From: Zasmidium citrigriseum
Lineage: Eukaryota > Ascomycota > Dothideomycetes > Mycosphaerellales > Mycosphaerellaceae
DNA: 64,000 bases
Direction: 5' to 3'
NCBI GenBank assembly: GCA_002786025.1
Contig: NHNW01000001.1
Span: 1,302,001-1,366,000, forward strand
The notes under the pieces were generated by a model. That model ran no database searches, was not told the DNA's origin, and saw only the letters and a program-made list of their open reading frames with translations. The position numbers and the translations under genes are program-made. Every line of letters begins with the position of its first letter. Position 1 is the stretch's first letter. Shown here piece by piece: positions 43,996 to 54,837 of this stretch.

Positions 43996-45664
43996 AGCTT
44001 CTCCTTGGAAGCGGTAGGGACCTCGAGGGACCGTCAATCACGATGAGAGTACCTCCGCCAGCAGTTCGAGCCCCACATGGAAGAGGGCCTCGTCAAGTCG
44101 ATCACGCGGCTGACCTCGAGCAGCTCGACCTGGAGACGGACTATGAAGACGATGAGGAAATTGACTACTCCGACCTCCGCCTGCAATGGGAGACGCATAT
44201 AGAGGAAGGACTAGACGCTTCCAATGTCATTGACGGCCTCGACATCCACCACGAGATAGCTACACTCATGGCAACCTCGTTCGAGCGACTGGAGAGCCTG
44301 TTGGGTCCCAAGACCGATTACGATGACGCCGAGGAGACTGACTTCTCAGACATCCGTTAGCAGTTCGACACACCCGCGATCATTGCGCGCTCGTTCGAGT
44401 AAGACGGATCACGATGACCACGAGAAGATTGACTTATCAGACCTGCGCCAGCAGTGAGGACCAACTCGCAATCATGCCATTGTCCTTGGAGCACTTGGAC
44501 CTAGCCTCCCCCAAGTGACATCCGCAATCATTGCGCCCTCATTCGAGCAGCTCGACCCCGAAACCAAGTGGGACAATCAAGAAAGCGAATACTCCGACCT
44601 GGGGCCTGCCGATGAAGCACTTCAATTCCTTAAATGCGAGCTGAAATACTGGATAAGAGCCATAGAAATAAGCCTAGGGGACCCAGAAGTGAAACCAAGG
44701 GAGCCTCATTTTTGGCTTTACTCCGAGGGTCTCTCAGCTTTACCGCGGGTTAGTGTTTGTTCTTCGGTCGTTCTGGTGGATAGTAAAGAGGTCAGGACAG
44801 ATATGAAAGTGGATGATGCTGGGACATGTCACAACTTTAGAGGTCTCATGAGCAAGGAGGATGAAGAAGGACTTGAGTGTCTGCCATCGCCAGACTTTTT
44901 TGGCGCACTGCCACAAGCGGGGGAAAGGATCAGAGGGACCAGGACATGTGAGGCCCTCTTCCTGTGCGTCCCAAAAGAGAGCCTCGCCCACCGACCACCA
45001 TCCACATGGCGACTTCATCGGCGAGATACCCCCAGTTAGGGCTCCCTCCTTCGAGCAGCTCGACCCAGGGACGGAGTATGACGACAAAGAGGAGATCGAC
45101 TTCTAACTTCTCGGACCTCCGTCGACAATTCGAGATATTCGCCTATCGGGCACCTATTCCATCATTAAGATCGCGAAGTCCACGGCGAGAACACCGCAAT
45201 CCGAGCGTCCGAACACCTGCATCGTCATTGATGGTCTGGGTTTTCACCGCAAGAACGCAATCATGGCGCCCTCTTTTGAGCAGCTGGACCTAGAGATCGT
45301 GTACGACGACGACGATGAGGAGATCGACTTCTTAGACCTGCGCCAGCAGTTCGAGATACATATGGAGGACGGGCTCGACACGTCCATTGTCACCGAAGAG
45401 AAGCTCATCAGGAAGAACTCGACACGTTTCTCGTCATCGACGGTCTCCTTGAGGTCTTCGCTGCATCCAAAGATCCCGCTGCATCCAAGGAGAAGCTCAT
45501 CAAGTGGAAGAAGGCCTCGCCACTTTCGTTGTCATTGACGGCCTACCCAAGGTCTCCGCCGCCCTGTCGCCGCAGGTGGAAGAAGGCCTCATTGCCATTG
45601 CGTCATTATCGACGGCCTACCCAAGGTCTCTGCTGTATGGAAGGAGAAGCTTATCAAGTTCCTG
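43996..45664 (+). repeat. Array of at least twelve decayed fragments of the eIF3b 5' coding end
   Basis: All pieces derive from codons 1-61 of the intact eIF3b gene (48951 downward on the minus strand). Approximate places and matching codons: 43996-44046, reversed orientation (41-57); 44053-44094 (25-37); 44115-44245 (5-46); 44268-44371 (1-30); 44381-44462 (3-28); 44474-44503 (1-10); 44530-44601 (2-25); 45041-45139 (3-31); 45263-45417 (1-42, then 55-58); 45419-45506 (38-59); 45506-45565 (35-52); 45576-45664 (33-61). Eleven read on the plus strand, so they are inverted relative to the gene. Typical words are [21 protein letters not shown] and IDGLPKVSA. Stops and frame changes break them, for example CAG-to-TAG in the fourth piece. 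No codon beyond about 61 was found. Confidence 0.82.
45263..45538 (+). pseudogene. Best-preserved eIF3b fragment, open for 91 codons
   Basis: This frame starts [20 protein letters not shown] and continues DFLDLRQQFEIHMEDGLDTSIV, close to the true eIF3b N-terminus. It then jumps by deletion from codon 42 to the EEKLI segment and drifts out of the eIF3b frame. It retains an ATG in the native context (ATCATGG). Whether it is transcribed is unknown. It could at most make a peptide lacking the RNA-binding domain. Confidence 0.5.
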
Positions 45665-45739
45665 CAGAGTACTTCGACTTTCCGAAGTAAGAGCTGAGGT
45701 GAAGTAGAAGAGTCATAGAAATACGACTGGAGGGAGGGC

Positions 45740-46275
45740 TTCCTAGCTTCACTGCAGACTTCACTTCTAGAGTCTTCCCATAGCTTTACTACAGACTTTA
45801 CCTAACTTCGAGGGGTTCTTAGCCTCGCCGCAGACTTCACTTCGAGGGTTTCCTTGGCTTCACTACAGACTTCATATCTAAGGACTCTCAGCTTTACTAC
45901 AGGCTCCACTTCGACACTTCTCCAGCTCCGTTGTAGGCTTTACACCGACACTTTTCCAGCTTCACTACAGACTTGTACTTCGACACTCTTCCCGCTTCAT
46001 TGTAGACTTTAAATCGAAGACTTCCTAATCTCACCGCAGACTTCACATCTAGAGTCTTGGCTTCACTACAGACTTTACTCGACACTTTCCCAGCTTCACT
46101 GTAGACTTTACTTCGAGGGGTTTCTAAGCTCTTCCACATGCTTTACCGAAGTTCACCGTACACTTCACTTCTACGATGTCTTACATTCAACGCAGACTTT
46201 ACTTCAAGTTCAGATACTTTAAAATCAAATTCTAAAGTGAGGTCTCACTTCAGACTTTACTCACGAGGGAGACGA
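45740..46275. repeat. Minisatellite of about 33-36 bp units, roughly 13 degenerate copies
   Basis: The plus strand repeats a unit whose core is AGCTTCACTACAGACTTTAC followed by TTCGACACTT or TTCGAGGGGTT. Copies differ by point changes and small indels. Read on the minus strand, the first frame gives a repeated pattern like SKVYSEAGKVS, but stops interrupt it. Related half units also occur near 44705-44745. No gene is seen. The array lies between the eIF3b fragments and the 3' end of the eIF3b gene. Confidence 0.75.
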
Positions 46276-46678
46276 AGTCGGAACGACAGGTAAACGACAG
46301 CATGCCTCTCAGCAATCCCACAAACAACAAAAGTCACTTCGCTAGTTGAACAGCTTTCAGTGGATGGATCGACAGAGTCAAATCTGGAGAAGAAAGGATT
46401 CAGTGACAGAGACTACATCAGACCTCCTCTAGGTTGCGTTGGGCGATCATGCCAATATGTTGGCAGAAAAGCATCATGACGGGAGTGATAAGAATCCCAT
46501 ACAGACAGACAGGAAGGCCAGACGGCAAGCATCTCCACGATCTTGAAGGGGCGCTGAGCTGATGGAACTAAAGTTGAGGTCTTGGAACAGCATCATGGCA
46601 TAGAGATAGCTAGTCTTCCGCTCTCCGGCAGACGACCTAAGCTATGCGAGCGCTACGTAGGCATACCAGCGCTATCAT
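46276..46678. other. 3' flank of the eIF3b gene
   Basis: 403 bp without a supported gene or repeat, between the minisatellite and the eIF3b stop codon. Confidence 0.45.
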
Positions 46679-48951
46679 CTACTCGATAATCTCCTCCGAC
46701 TCCTCGAGAATCTCCTCGAAGATCTCCTCGACCACCTTGCTCTCGTCTCCATCCTCGTTAACGATAAGAGCACGCTGCTCGTCCGAGATGTCCGCCAAGC
46801 CCATATCCCGACGCTCCTCCAGAAGATCCTCCTTCGTGCGCTCGCGCCATGCAAGCCACTCGTTGAGCTGTCTACGACGCTCGTCCACCACGGCCTTGTC
46901 GGCGCTGCTGCGCTTGGCCATGTCCGCCTCTTCGAACTGGCGGGAGTACTCGCGCAGGTTCTTGCGGACGTTCTTCATCTCCTCCTTGCTGAGCAGGCGC
47001 TCGGGGCGAGGGCGCCAAGCCCACTGCTTGAACTGCTCGACGGGCTCCTCACGAAGGAGCTGGCCAGAGAAGCTGTAGAGGTGGTAGCCGTTTTCCATCT
47101 ATGGATCGTGTTAGCAAACGTTCATGCATTCAGAAAATTAGTCGAACTTACTCTGTGCTTCCAGACGCTGGCAGCAGTAGCAACGAATCGACCGCTTGGG
47201 TCCCACTCGATGTCAGTGACACCGTAGTGGTCACCGGTAGCCATGAGCTGCAGGTTTGCGGTCAGGTCCTTGTCCTTCTCTTCCTTCTCGCCCTCGAAGT
47301 CGAAATCCCAGAACTCGATGTCGAAGCTCTGTTGGTTGAGCACAGAGGCGATGACGACGAAACGGCCGTTGGGCGACCAGTGGATGGCGTTGTTGTTCTT
47401 CTTCTCAATCGTGCGGATGTGCTTGAAGTTGCCAACGGCGTTACCCTTGGCCTTCTCGGGGCAGTAGAACCAGACGGACGTCTTTGGTGGGACGGCTGCG
47501 CCTTGAGGGGCTTCGCCGGCAGTGATGAGGACGAATCGGTCTCCCTTGGGCTCCCAAGCGAAGTTGACGACGGTGTCCTTGATGTTGTCGACGACTTCGA
47601 CAGGAACACCCTTCTCACGGACGCGGAAGATCTCGAGGTTGGTGGCCAGCGACTTCTTCGACTTGCTGTGGCGATCGACCTTGACGCAGACGAAGGCAGA
47701 CTCGGATTGCCAGTGAAGCTTGGCGTCACTGACGTTGAAGAGGTTTCGGGTGCGCACGATCTCCTTGGATGGGACGGACATGAGACCGACCTTGGCTGGG
47801 TTCGATCCCATCTCTGGAGTCCAGTAACAGAACAGCTGTTCGTAGTCTCTCTTGCCCTCACGCTGTGGGTTGCTCGGGCACCACTCGAAGTCCTCAATTC
47901 CCTCGATCTTGACGCTCGTCTTGTCCATGAGCCTCATGCTAGGAAGCTCATAGATGCTGATGCTCTGCTTGTAGTTCATGCGGGCAACGTACTTAGCATC
48001 AGCAGACCACTTGAATGCTGGCCACTGAATCTTCTTCTTAATCGGATTGCCTTCCGCATCGGTGGCGGGGCCAGGAGCGTCGAGAGTGACGAAGGAACGG
48101 AGTGGTTTGCCGGTCGCGATATCCCAGATGATGTAGTTCTTGCCGTCTTCTTCCAGCGAAAGGACCGGGTTGCCCTCGCTGACTTCCATCGGCTTGTGGG
48201 ACCAGGTGGTGAGGTAGCGCTCGTCGGGGGAGAAGTCGACGAGGTTGACGCCAGGGTGCATGAATCGCTTCTGACGGGACCAGTGTTCGCCGCCCCAGAG
48301 CTGCACTCCCTGGCTGTGCATGGAGGTCAGGTAGGTGCCCTTGGGAGACCACTGCACGAAGGACTCGGTCCAGTGCTGGCGGTCGACTACCGGCTCAGGC
48401 TGAGCATCTCTCTCGTTCCAGAAGACGCCGACGTTGTCGCCGCGGTACATGACAAACTGGTCTCTGCCCTCTGGATCGCGAAGCCACCATCGCAAGTGCT
48501 CCTTCTCTTCAAATGCAGGAATCTCTGGCGGGTTGTAGTTCTCGTCGATACGGCCCTCGCGACCGTAGCGCTCAATGTCGGTGAGCTTGTTGACCATCAT
48601 GGTGTGCTTCTTGTCGAGAGGTGTAGCATGGAGAGCTTTGACCGCGGCGGCGGCTTGGGCGGGCGTCTCGTATTCGACAAAGGCGAATCCCTCCGACATG
48701 CCGTCGTCTCCCATCGGCATGTATACGTTCTCCTCTTTCGTCTTGCCGACCTTGGTCAGCGAGCGCAGAAGGAACTTGATGAGCTTCTCCTTGGAAGCGG
48801 CGGGGACTTTGGGCAAGCCGTCGATCACAATGAAGGTGTCGAGACCTTCCTCCATATGAGTCTCGAATTGCTGACGGAGGTCGGAGAAGTCGATTTCTTC
48901 GTCGTCATCGTACTCCGTCTCCGGGTCGAGCTGCTCGAAGGATGGCGCCAT
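46679..48951 (-). CDS. PRT1: Translation initiation factor eIF3 subunit b, 739 aa
   Basis: Two exons, 48951-47152 and 47098-46679, with a 53-bp intron (GTAAGT...CCATAG), give 739 residues, the usual length in filamentous fungi. The N-terminus starts [20 protein letters not shown]. An RRM covers about 38-125, with the RNP-like GFAFVEYET. The beta-propeller body carries [21 protein letters not shown] and [14 protein letters not shown]. The C-terminal helix includes [15 protein letters not shown], which in yeast Prt1 binds eIF3i and eIF3g. It is the scaffold of the eIF3 complex on the 40S ribosome. The gene itself is intact, although its first 61 codons have been copied many times 3-5 kb downstream. 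Confidence 0.94.
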
Positions 48952-49615
48952 GATTGTGGTGTTCTCGAGGTTGAGGTCGCGATCTGGATGATGGAATGCG
49001 GGCTCGATGGGCGAGTCTCTGCGCTCGCGACGGGGATGGTGTGTCGACGCTGTCGTGCAGGCGCGAAGTGATGGCAGCGGGAGGAAGGCAGGAGCGGGCG
49101 AGGACGGCGGTAGGTTGGAGAAGGTGCAGGTGCGGTGGAAGTCGAGATATTTGAGCGGAAAGTGCGACTGCGTACTGGATTTTGATTGGTCAGACTTGGT
49201 GGGGCTCTTGGTGCCTCAGGTTTGACTTCTGACTCGAACTTCTGCATGTGATCCTCTGAATTAATTATTCACTTTGCACGACATTGGCATGACATTACCG
49301 GCTCACTTCTAATCGCAATTCGACTCACTTATGACTCTCACCGTCGACCCTGCTGAATTCATTCCCTTGCTTTGGACCCTGAACGCCTTCTACTAGCGAC
49401 CTTCGCTTCATGTGATCGCTGGACCTATACTTCGATTTGACTCATCTGAACAACCAAGTACTCGCGATCACAAGGGCGAATTGGTGTGGGTTATGCATCA
49501 CACAGCCTTGCCGAGAACTCAGTGAGCGGTCATCCACGTGCGACTTTTCTTCCACATTGTCATCAGCGTTAGTCAAGGGGATTCAAATGCCATTGGAGAG
49601 CTGAGGGCAGAAAGC
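48952..49615. other. Divergent promoter region of eIF3b and a deaminase gene
   Basis: 664 bp between two genes facing away from each other. An in-frame extension upstream of the deaminase ATG (from about 49538) lacks a better start. No other feature seen. Confidence 0.45.
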
Positions 49616-50671
49616 ATGGATCTGAATGTAACAGGATCTTTCACCAAAGCCCTACCCAAAGCCGAACTACACGCTCATTTGACCGGAAGCATCAGTCCAC
49701 AATGCCTTCACGAGATCTGGAAGCGCAAAAAGTCAACCGCAAGATGCGATTTGGACGATCCTCTCATTGCCTGTCGACCAGAGGCCGAGCATCACGATGT
49801 TCTGTCCTTCTTTCCGGTCTTCGACAAGTACATATACAATCTCTGCAACGATGTCGAGTCGGTTACGTTCGCTACCGAACAGGTCCTGAAAGATTTCGAA
49901 GAGGATGGCGTGAAGTACCTCGAACTTCGGACAACGCCACGAGAGGCGGACGGAATGACCAAGGAGGTCTATGTGCAGACTGTACTGGATGCTATCAAAC
50001 GGCATGGCAGAGCTGAGATGTCGACGTACCTCATCTTATCTATCGACCGCCGTAACACAGTGGAGCAAGCCATGGAGACCGTCAGACTTGCCATCCAATA
50101 TCAGAGCCAAGGTGTCGTTGGCATGGACTTGTGCGGCAACCCATTGAAAGGCGACGTGACCGTCTTCAGGGAAGCTTTCCAGCTAGCCAAGTCACACGGC
50201 TTGAAGATCACGCTCCACTTGGCGGAAGTCCCACAATCAAGTACGGATCTGGAGCTCCGGACGCTTCTTTCCTACGAACCGGACAGGATCGGTCATGTTA
50301 TAAATGTTCCAACCGACATCCAGTCTGAAATTGAATCTCGTCCAATAGGTCTGGAGCTGTGCCTCTCATGCAATGTCCACGCCAAGATGCTTCCAAAACA
50401 TGGATCGTTCCCTGACCATCACTTTGGGTACTGGTATGGTCGAGAATGTCCCATCGCACTTTGCACGGACGACGTGGGCATTTTCGGAAGTTCCGTATCG
50501 AATGAGTATTTGCTCGCGGCACAGCATTTCCAACTCACTCGCACAGATCTGATCGAGCTGAGCAGGCGGGCCGTCCCTTCAATCTTTGGCGGCGAGGAGG
50601 AGAAAAAGCGACTTTACAGTCTTTTGGATGAGTTTGAAAGGGCATCCGAAGACGCTTCTAAAGTTTCTTGA
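49616..50671 (+). CDS. Adenosine deaminase-like protein (ADAL / N6-methyl-AMP deaminase type), 351 aa
   Basis: A single exon; the ATG at 49616 opens MDLNVTGSFTKALPKAELHAH. The metal motif HAHLTGS, the YLELRTTPRE segment, the catalytic HLAE block (LKITLHLAEVPQS) and the final aspartate pair CTDDVGIFGSS are all present and in order. The combination YLELRTTP and SIDRR is typical of the ADAL branch, known in plants and animals to deaminate N6-methyl-AMP to IMP, rather than of classical adenosine deaminase. It would act in the cytosol on modified nucleotides released from RNA. No signal peptide is present. Confidence 0.82.
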   Translation: MDLNVTGSFTKALPKAELHAHLTGSISPQCLHEIWKRKKSTARCDLDDPLIACRPEAEHHDVLSFFPVFDKYIYNLCNDVESVTFATEQVLKDFEEDGVKYLELRTTPREADGMTKEVYVQTVLDAIKRHGRAEMSTYLILSIDRRNTVEQAMETVRLAIQYQSQGVVGMDLCGNPLKGDVTVFREAFQLAKSHGLKITLHLAEVPQSSTDLELRTLLSYEPDRIGHVINVPTDIQSEIESRPIGLELCLSCNVHAKMLPKHGSFPDHHFGYWYGRECPIALCTDDVGIFGSSVSNEYLLAAQHFQLTRTDLIELSRRAVPSIFGGEEEKKRLYSLLDEFERASEDASKVS

Positions 50672-50895
50672 GCGAAGTGAGCGTCAAGGATGCTCCGCAC
50701 ATCGAGTACAGCAGTCATGTCGTACGGTATGAGGCCGATATCCAAGACCTACCGGACCAGCTCCGATTGCCCGGAGATCCTGCGGCCGCTCTATTCCCTT
50801 GGACTTTGACCGTTTACATTCTACCTTAACAATTGAATTTCCACTGGCGATACTCTACTGCCATCCAAAGCCACGGGCACACGTGCTGACCCAAG

Positions 50896-51388
50896 ATGAC
50901 TCTCATACACATCGGTAAAGTACAGACTTTCCTAACCACCAGAAGCTTCGACTGACTCTAATCTGCAGTCCTCTTCAAATTCCGTCCCGAAATCACCGAA
51001 GCCCACAAACAACACTTCCTCAAAGAAATAAAAACCCTCAAAAACCTCTCCTGCGTCAAAGACCACCGCCTCATAGTCGGGGGCCCATCCGTCACCACTC
51101 CAATCGAAAGGAGCAAAGGCTTCCATTTCGCATTGCTGAGCTATCATGAGAATCTTGCGGCTCTGGATGAGTACCAGGCGAGCAAGGAGCACCATCGGTG
51201 AGTCGGCGTAGTGTGGGGTTGAGGGGGTCGGTTGTTGATTGCTCGGTAGGGTGACGTCGGAGCTTATGTTTCCGTACAAGGAGGATTTGATGCGGTTTGA
51301 TTTTGAGGTGGATCCGGAGGATGAGTATATGTGCGAGTTTATTGCTAAGGGGGCTGTGAAGAATGGCGTCACCTCGAGCAAGTCATGA
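50896..51388 (+). CDS. Stress-responsive A/B-barrel (Dabb) domain protein, 128 aa
   Basis: Three exons, 50896-50914, 50969-51197 and 51250-51388, with introns of 54 and 52 bp, close at 128 residues. The start MTLIHIVLFKFRPEITEAHK is the first beta strand and helix of a dimeric alpha-beta barrel. Then come FHFALLSYHENLAALDEYQ and HRVTSELMFPYKEDLMRFDF. Dabb proteins are small dimers; some have enzyme activity such as polyketide cyclisation, many are stress induced. Codon use changes to high T/A-ended codons in the first exon junction region, but the protein pattern is clear. It is convergent with the Zn2Cys6 regulator. Confidence 0.83.
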
Positions 51389-51423
51389 CTCCAGACGGAT
51401 AGCATATAGACATATACGATACA

Positions 51424-53952
51424 TCAAGACCAAGAGATGTTAGCATAGTTGATATCACCCAGCCAGTCGAGGTCGAACCATGTGCTCATGTCGCCTAGTT
51501 CGTCCATGATCATGTCAGGTCCAGGCAAGTTATTCGACGATATCAAATCGTCCCATGAGGTATCGAATTGTTCACCTCCAATCGTGCCAGTAGGTTCGGG
51601 ACAAGCAGTTCCGGTGTTGGCGGCAATCTGGACATTGGGATTCTGGGCAGCTCCATTGACCTGTCCGGTGATATTGGCGGGATTGCCATGACTTCCCTGC
51701 CGCAGACTTTCAGACGTGTGACTGACGAGCTTTTCAAACTTGGCACAGGCACTTTCAGCCACAGACCATGTTTTGCCGAGCTTTTGAAGCACACTGGTGC
51801 AGGCCTGGGCGTTCTTTGAAAGGTCATTTATCGAAGATATTCGCCGCACTTCAGGGTTCATCCAGAGACAGTAAAGCATGGTGATTCCACTAGTGACCGT
51901 CAGCTTCGAGGAGCTTATTCGACTGAACGTGGCTCGATTGGTCGCACCTCGTAAATACAGCATGAGCGGTCAGCCAGCTGTTGACCAATGTTGCAAAGCG
52001 GTTCATCCTTGCGTGGATACGCAGGATCTCCACAGCACTGTTGTAGCAAGCCTGCATGGCTGCTGTAGAAGGCTCTGGGAAAGCTGGACTAGGTCGATAG
52101 AGAATCATCAAGCATTGATGATACTATGTTGTGTCAGCAACTTTCGCATATGCTGTCACATATAATGTTGTGCAGGGTCGAAAAGCGACGTCAAAGCAAG
52201 AAAGAGAAGAGAACCTCGTACCTTTAACGTCAGCGAATGCATCAAATGCTCGTAGTTGCGTCCTTTGCGGAAATTCAGGACACTCTCAGCCTGAGACAGT
52301 ATCTTTCGACAGGCCTCATGAACTTCAAGTTGCCAATCCGTGCGGTTGTCGCTCGGCCACGGAAAGCGATGTGGAAAGTTCGCCACGCGATATACCATCA
52401 GCTTGATCTCTGCAACGATCCGGTCCAGACGAAAAGATAAGACAGCCAAGTCGTAAGCGGCTTCCGGCTCAGTTGCGCTGTTCGATATGCTAGATTCAAG
52501 CCGCATGCGCTTTGCCGGAGGGGCTTGTGAAGCATGTGTCTCGGACACTGATTCCAAGACCGCAGCGACGGCTGTGTTGTCAAGCTCATCGCTATCGTGA
52601 CCGCCGGGAAATCGGATGTCAATTGCTTCGTCTCTCAATGTCAATGGTCGACCAAGGATCACAGAGAGAGTCCTTTCAAGTGAGTACCCTGACCAGAAGA
52701 TCGAGCTACGCAGATTCTCGTGCCGGGTGAGTTTCGACCTATCTTCGTCAGATACCGACTCGTTCGGTCGCAGTTGTCTCCTTTGTAGCCCAAGATCGAG
52801 ACAGCTCGAGATGATCGCTGATAGCAGAAACCAAGCATTCCCACCCTGGGGAAACGAGAAGCTGCACAGCACCAGAAGGAGGATCGTTTGAACCCCACGG
52901 AGACTGTCATGCAAGGGCACCTGAGAAATGTGTTGGATAGCAGCAGCATAGAGATTGCTCGAGCCGAAGTCGTTGCCCACTCTGGATTCGAGCTTTGCGA
53001 ATCAGCGTACCATCTTCGTTGCAAGGAGATTTGACGTACAATCTGTGCGCCTAAAGCAAGCACTAGAAAACACTGACCCAGCTCCATCGTAGTAATTGCG
53101 TCGTGAGGAGGGACAGTGATGGTGTTGATGCCATAATGCGCAGAGGCCAGCCTTTCAAGCATGGCATGAAAGGCCTCCTCGTCGAGAAAGGGGTACATCG
53201 GATGCCAGACGTCGAAGTAAGCATTGTCAAAATAATGAAGCTCTGCCTACCTCAATGTGAGCGATCTCTAGAAAGCGTCCAATGAGACGGCAACTGGATG
53301 CACATACCTTCTCAGGGAACCTCGCCAATCCAGGTTGTTGCACAGTTTCCGCTTCTGGTAGTGGAAGATTCTTCGACAGCGCAGTTGGTATACCTTGCGC
53401 TTGAGGCACAACAGCATGAATCAAACGAGCAAAAGTCACACCTGATGACGGACCCAGGTACTTCGGATCTCCAGTGTTGCCCAACGATAGCAGCCCGACA
53501 TCATGAGCCAGAGGTTGGCTTGGACCGATATGACTGTCCGTGGAAGCTGGAGTTGGAACACCTGGCTGGTGCGCCTGGTCTGGACTCGTCATCGCTCTTC
53601 CCTGAGCTGCTTGGTTGAAGGCCGAAGTGGGCGAGTCTTTGAAAGCCGCATGATGCTGATCCTGGACATACGTCGAGCTAGAGAATAGAGCATTATTCTG
53701 AGCGTTGAGTTGGCTCTCGAGGTCACGAATCCGGCTTTCTAGCCCGGCGATGTGTTCGCTTGACTGTGAAGTCTTGATGCAATCGGCCTTGACCTTGGCG
53801 CAGTTCGAACACGACGGCGCGCGTCCATCGCATTTGATCTGTTGGATGTTAGAAATTGATGCTAGCTTTGAGTGGAGTATCTTTACCTTCTGCTGACGGC
53901 ATCTTTTGCATGCGTTGCCTCGCCGCTTGATGGGAGCCGGGGATGAGTCCAT
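51424..53952 (-). CDS. Zn2Cys6 transcription factor with fungal regulator domain, about 733 aa
   Basis: Six exons: 53952-53887, 53838-53308, 53240-53036, 52979-52222, 52123-51948 and 51889-51424. All frames close to 733 residues. Splicing the first intron gives a perfect cluster, C-x2-C-x6-C-x6-C-x2-C-x6-C (ACKRCRQQKIKCDGRAPSC and on). A short coiled coil follows (LESRIRDLESQLNAQ), then the middle regulator domain with FDVWHPMYPFLDEE, DSLRGVQTILLLVLC and FWSGYSLERTLSVILGRP. The acidic end (MDELGDMSTWFDLDWLGDI) may activate transcription. The third intron uses a weak donor (GTCAAA) and is the least certain boundary. It lies one MITE away from an aldolase gene, possibly a target. Confidence 0.8.
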
Positions 53953-54265
53953 TGTGCAAGTCAAGAGGTGAGGTCGGAGCGAGCTTTCACCGACCGATCG
54001 GAGTCGGTCCGAGTCCGGCGCTAGTGATGTTGCCTGAGGGTGGACTTTTCGTGAACTTCATCGCAAGTGCTCCGATGGTAATCCTTCTCGTCCTCATATA
54101 CCTGCCCGACGACAAGCTTGGACCCCTCTTTACCCTCTCGTCATGTCTGGCTAGACCTGCGATGTCGGATGTGGTCTTTACGCTAAGCTCTGAATTGAGT
54201 AGTCCGCTCTTTTTCTGTCCAGCTCTACATGTATCGTTGGAGTCTGTCAAGACATCTCTTCAGCA
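53953..54265. promoter_or_regulatory. Promoter region of the Zn2Cys6 gene
   Basis: 313 bp between the regulator start codon and the MITE insertion. No specific site could be assigned. The MITE insertion 314 bp upstream of the start could influence expression. Confidence 0.4.
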
Positions 54266-54725
54266 TTAGGCCGCGCATACTTCGCCATCAGGAGCATATC
54301 AGGGTTAGGAATATGCCCAAAAGCGGTAACTCCGCTCTTCCTGATATTAGGGAAAAATGCGTATACTTCGCCCTAATTAGGGTTATATTTGATTAGATTC
54401 TTTACCTAAAGGGGTATCCTAACGGCTCCCTAATCACATACGTCCCCTAGGTCTGTAAATTCCTAGACGCTATTAGGGAATGTTAAAGATATACACAAAA
54501 CACGTCGGATTGCCTCTTAGACATTCGAAGTAATACAGACAGGGGTGCCTATTATAGTCCGACAGGTTTCTCGATAAAAAAACAAGGTTAGCGAGCCTGC
54601 GGCGTTGGTGGCTGTCAGCGGGCGGCGCGCGAGCGGAGCAGAGGTGGCTTATAAGCGGCTACCTAACCCTTCTTAGGGAGCCAACTCCCTGACCTAACCC
54701 CGATGGCGAAGTATGCGCGGCCTTA
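54266..54725. mobile_element. Non-autonomous MITE, PIF/Harbinger-like, with TTA target duplication
   Basis: The element spans 54269-54722 (454 bp). Its ends are perfect 21-bp inverted repeats beginning GGCCGCGCATACTTCGCC, at 54269-54289 and 54702-54722. Flanking trinucleotides are TTA on both sides (54266-54268 and 54723-54725), the target preferred by PIF/Harbinger transposons. A third, weaker copy of the end motif lies inside near 54357-54375. The interior is AT-richer than the surroundings, rich in CCTAA/TTAGG words, and has no transposase frame. It sits between the Zn2Cys6 regulator promoter and the 3' end of the aldolase gene. Confidence 0.85.
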
Positions 54726-54837
54726 GATGAGCCCACAGCCTTATCAAGGCTTTCAAACGGCGAGATATCATCAGCTCGACAGCCAATAGTAAACGGACAC
54801 TCTCTTGACAGCTGCTGTCCTGCCTTTCTCCATACAA

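Noticed and set aside
47101..49071. A 656-codon open frame on the plus strand opposite eIF3b
   Set aside because: It is the mirror of the GC-biased eIF3b coding sequence. It has no domain and its composition follows the antisense of real codons.
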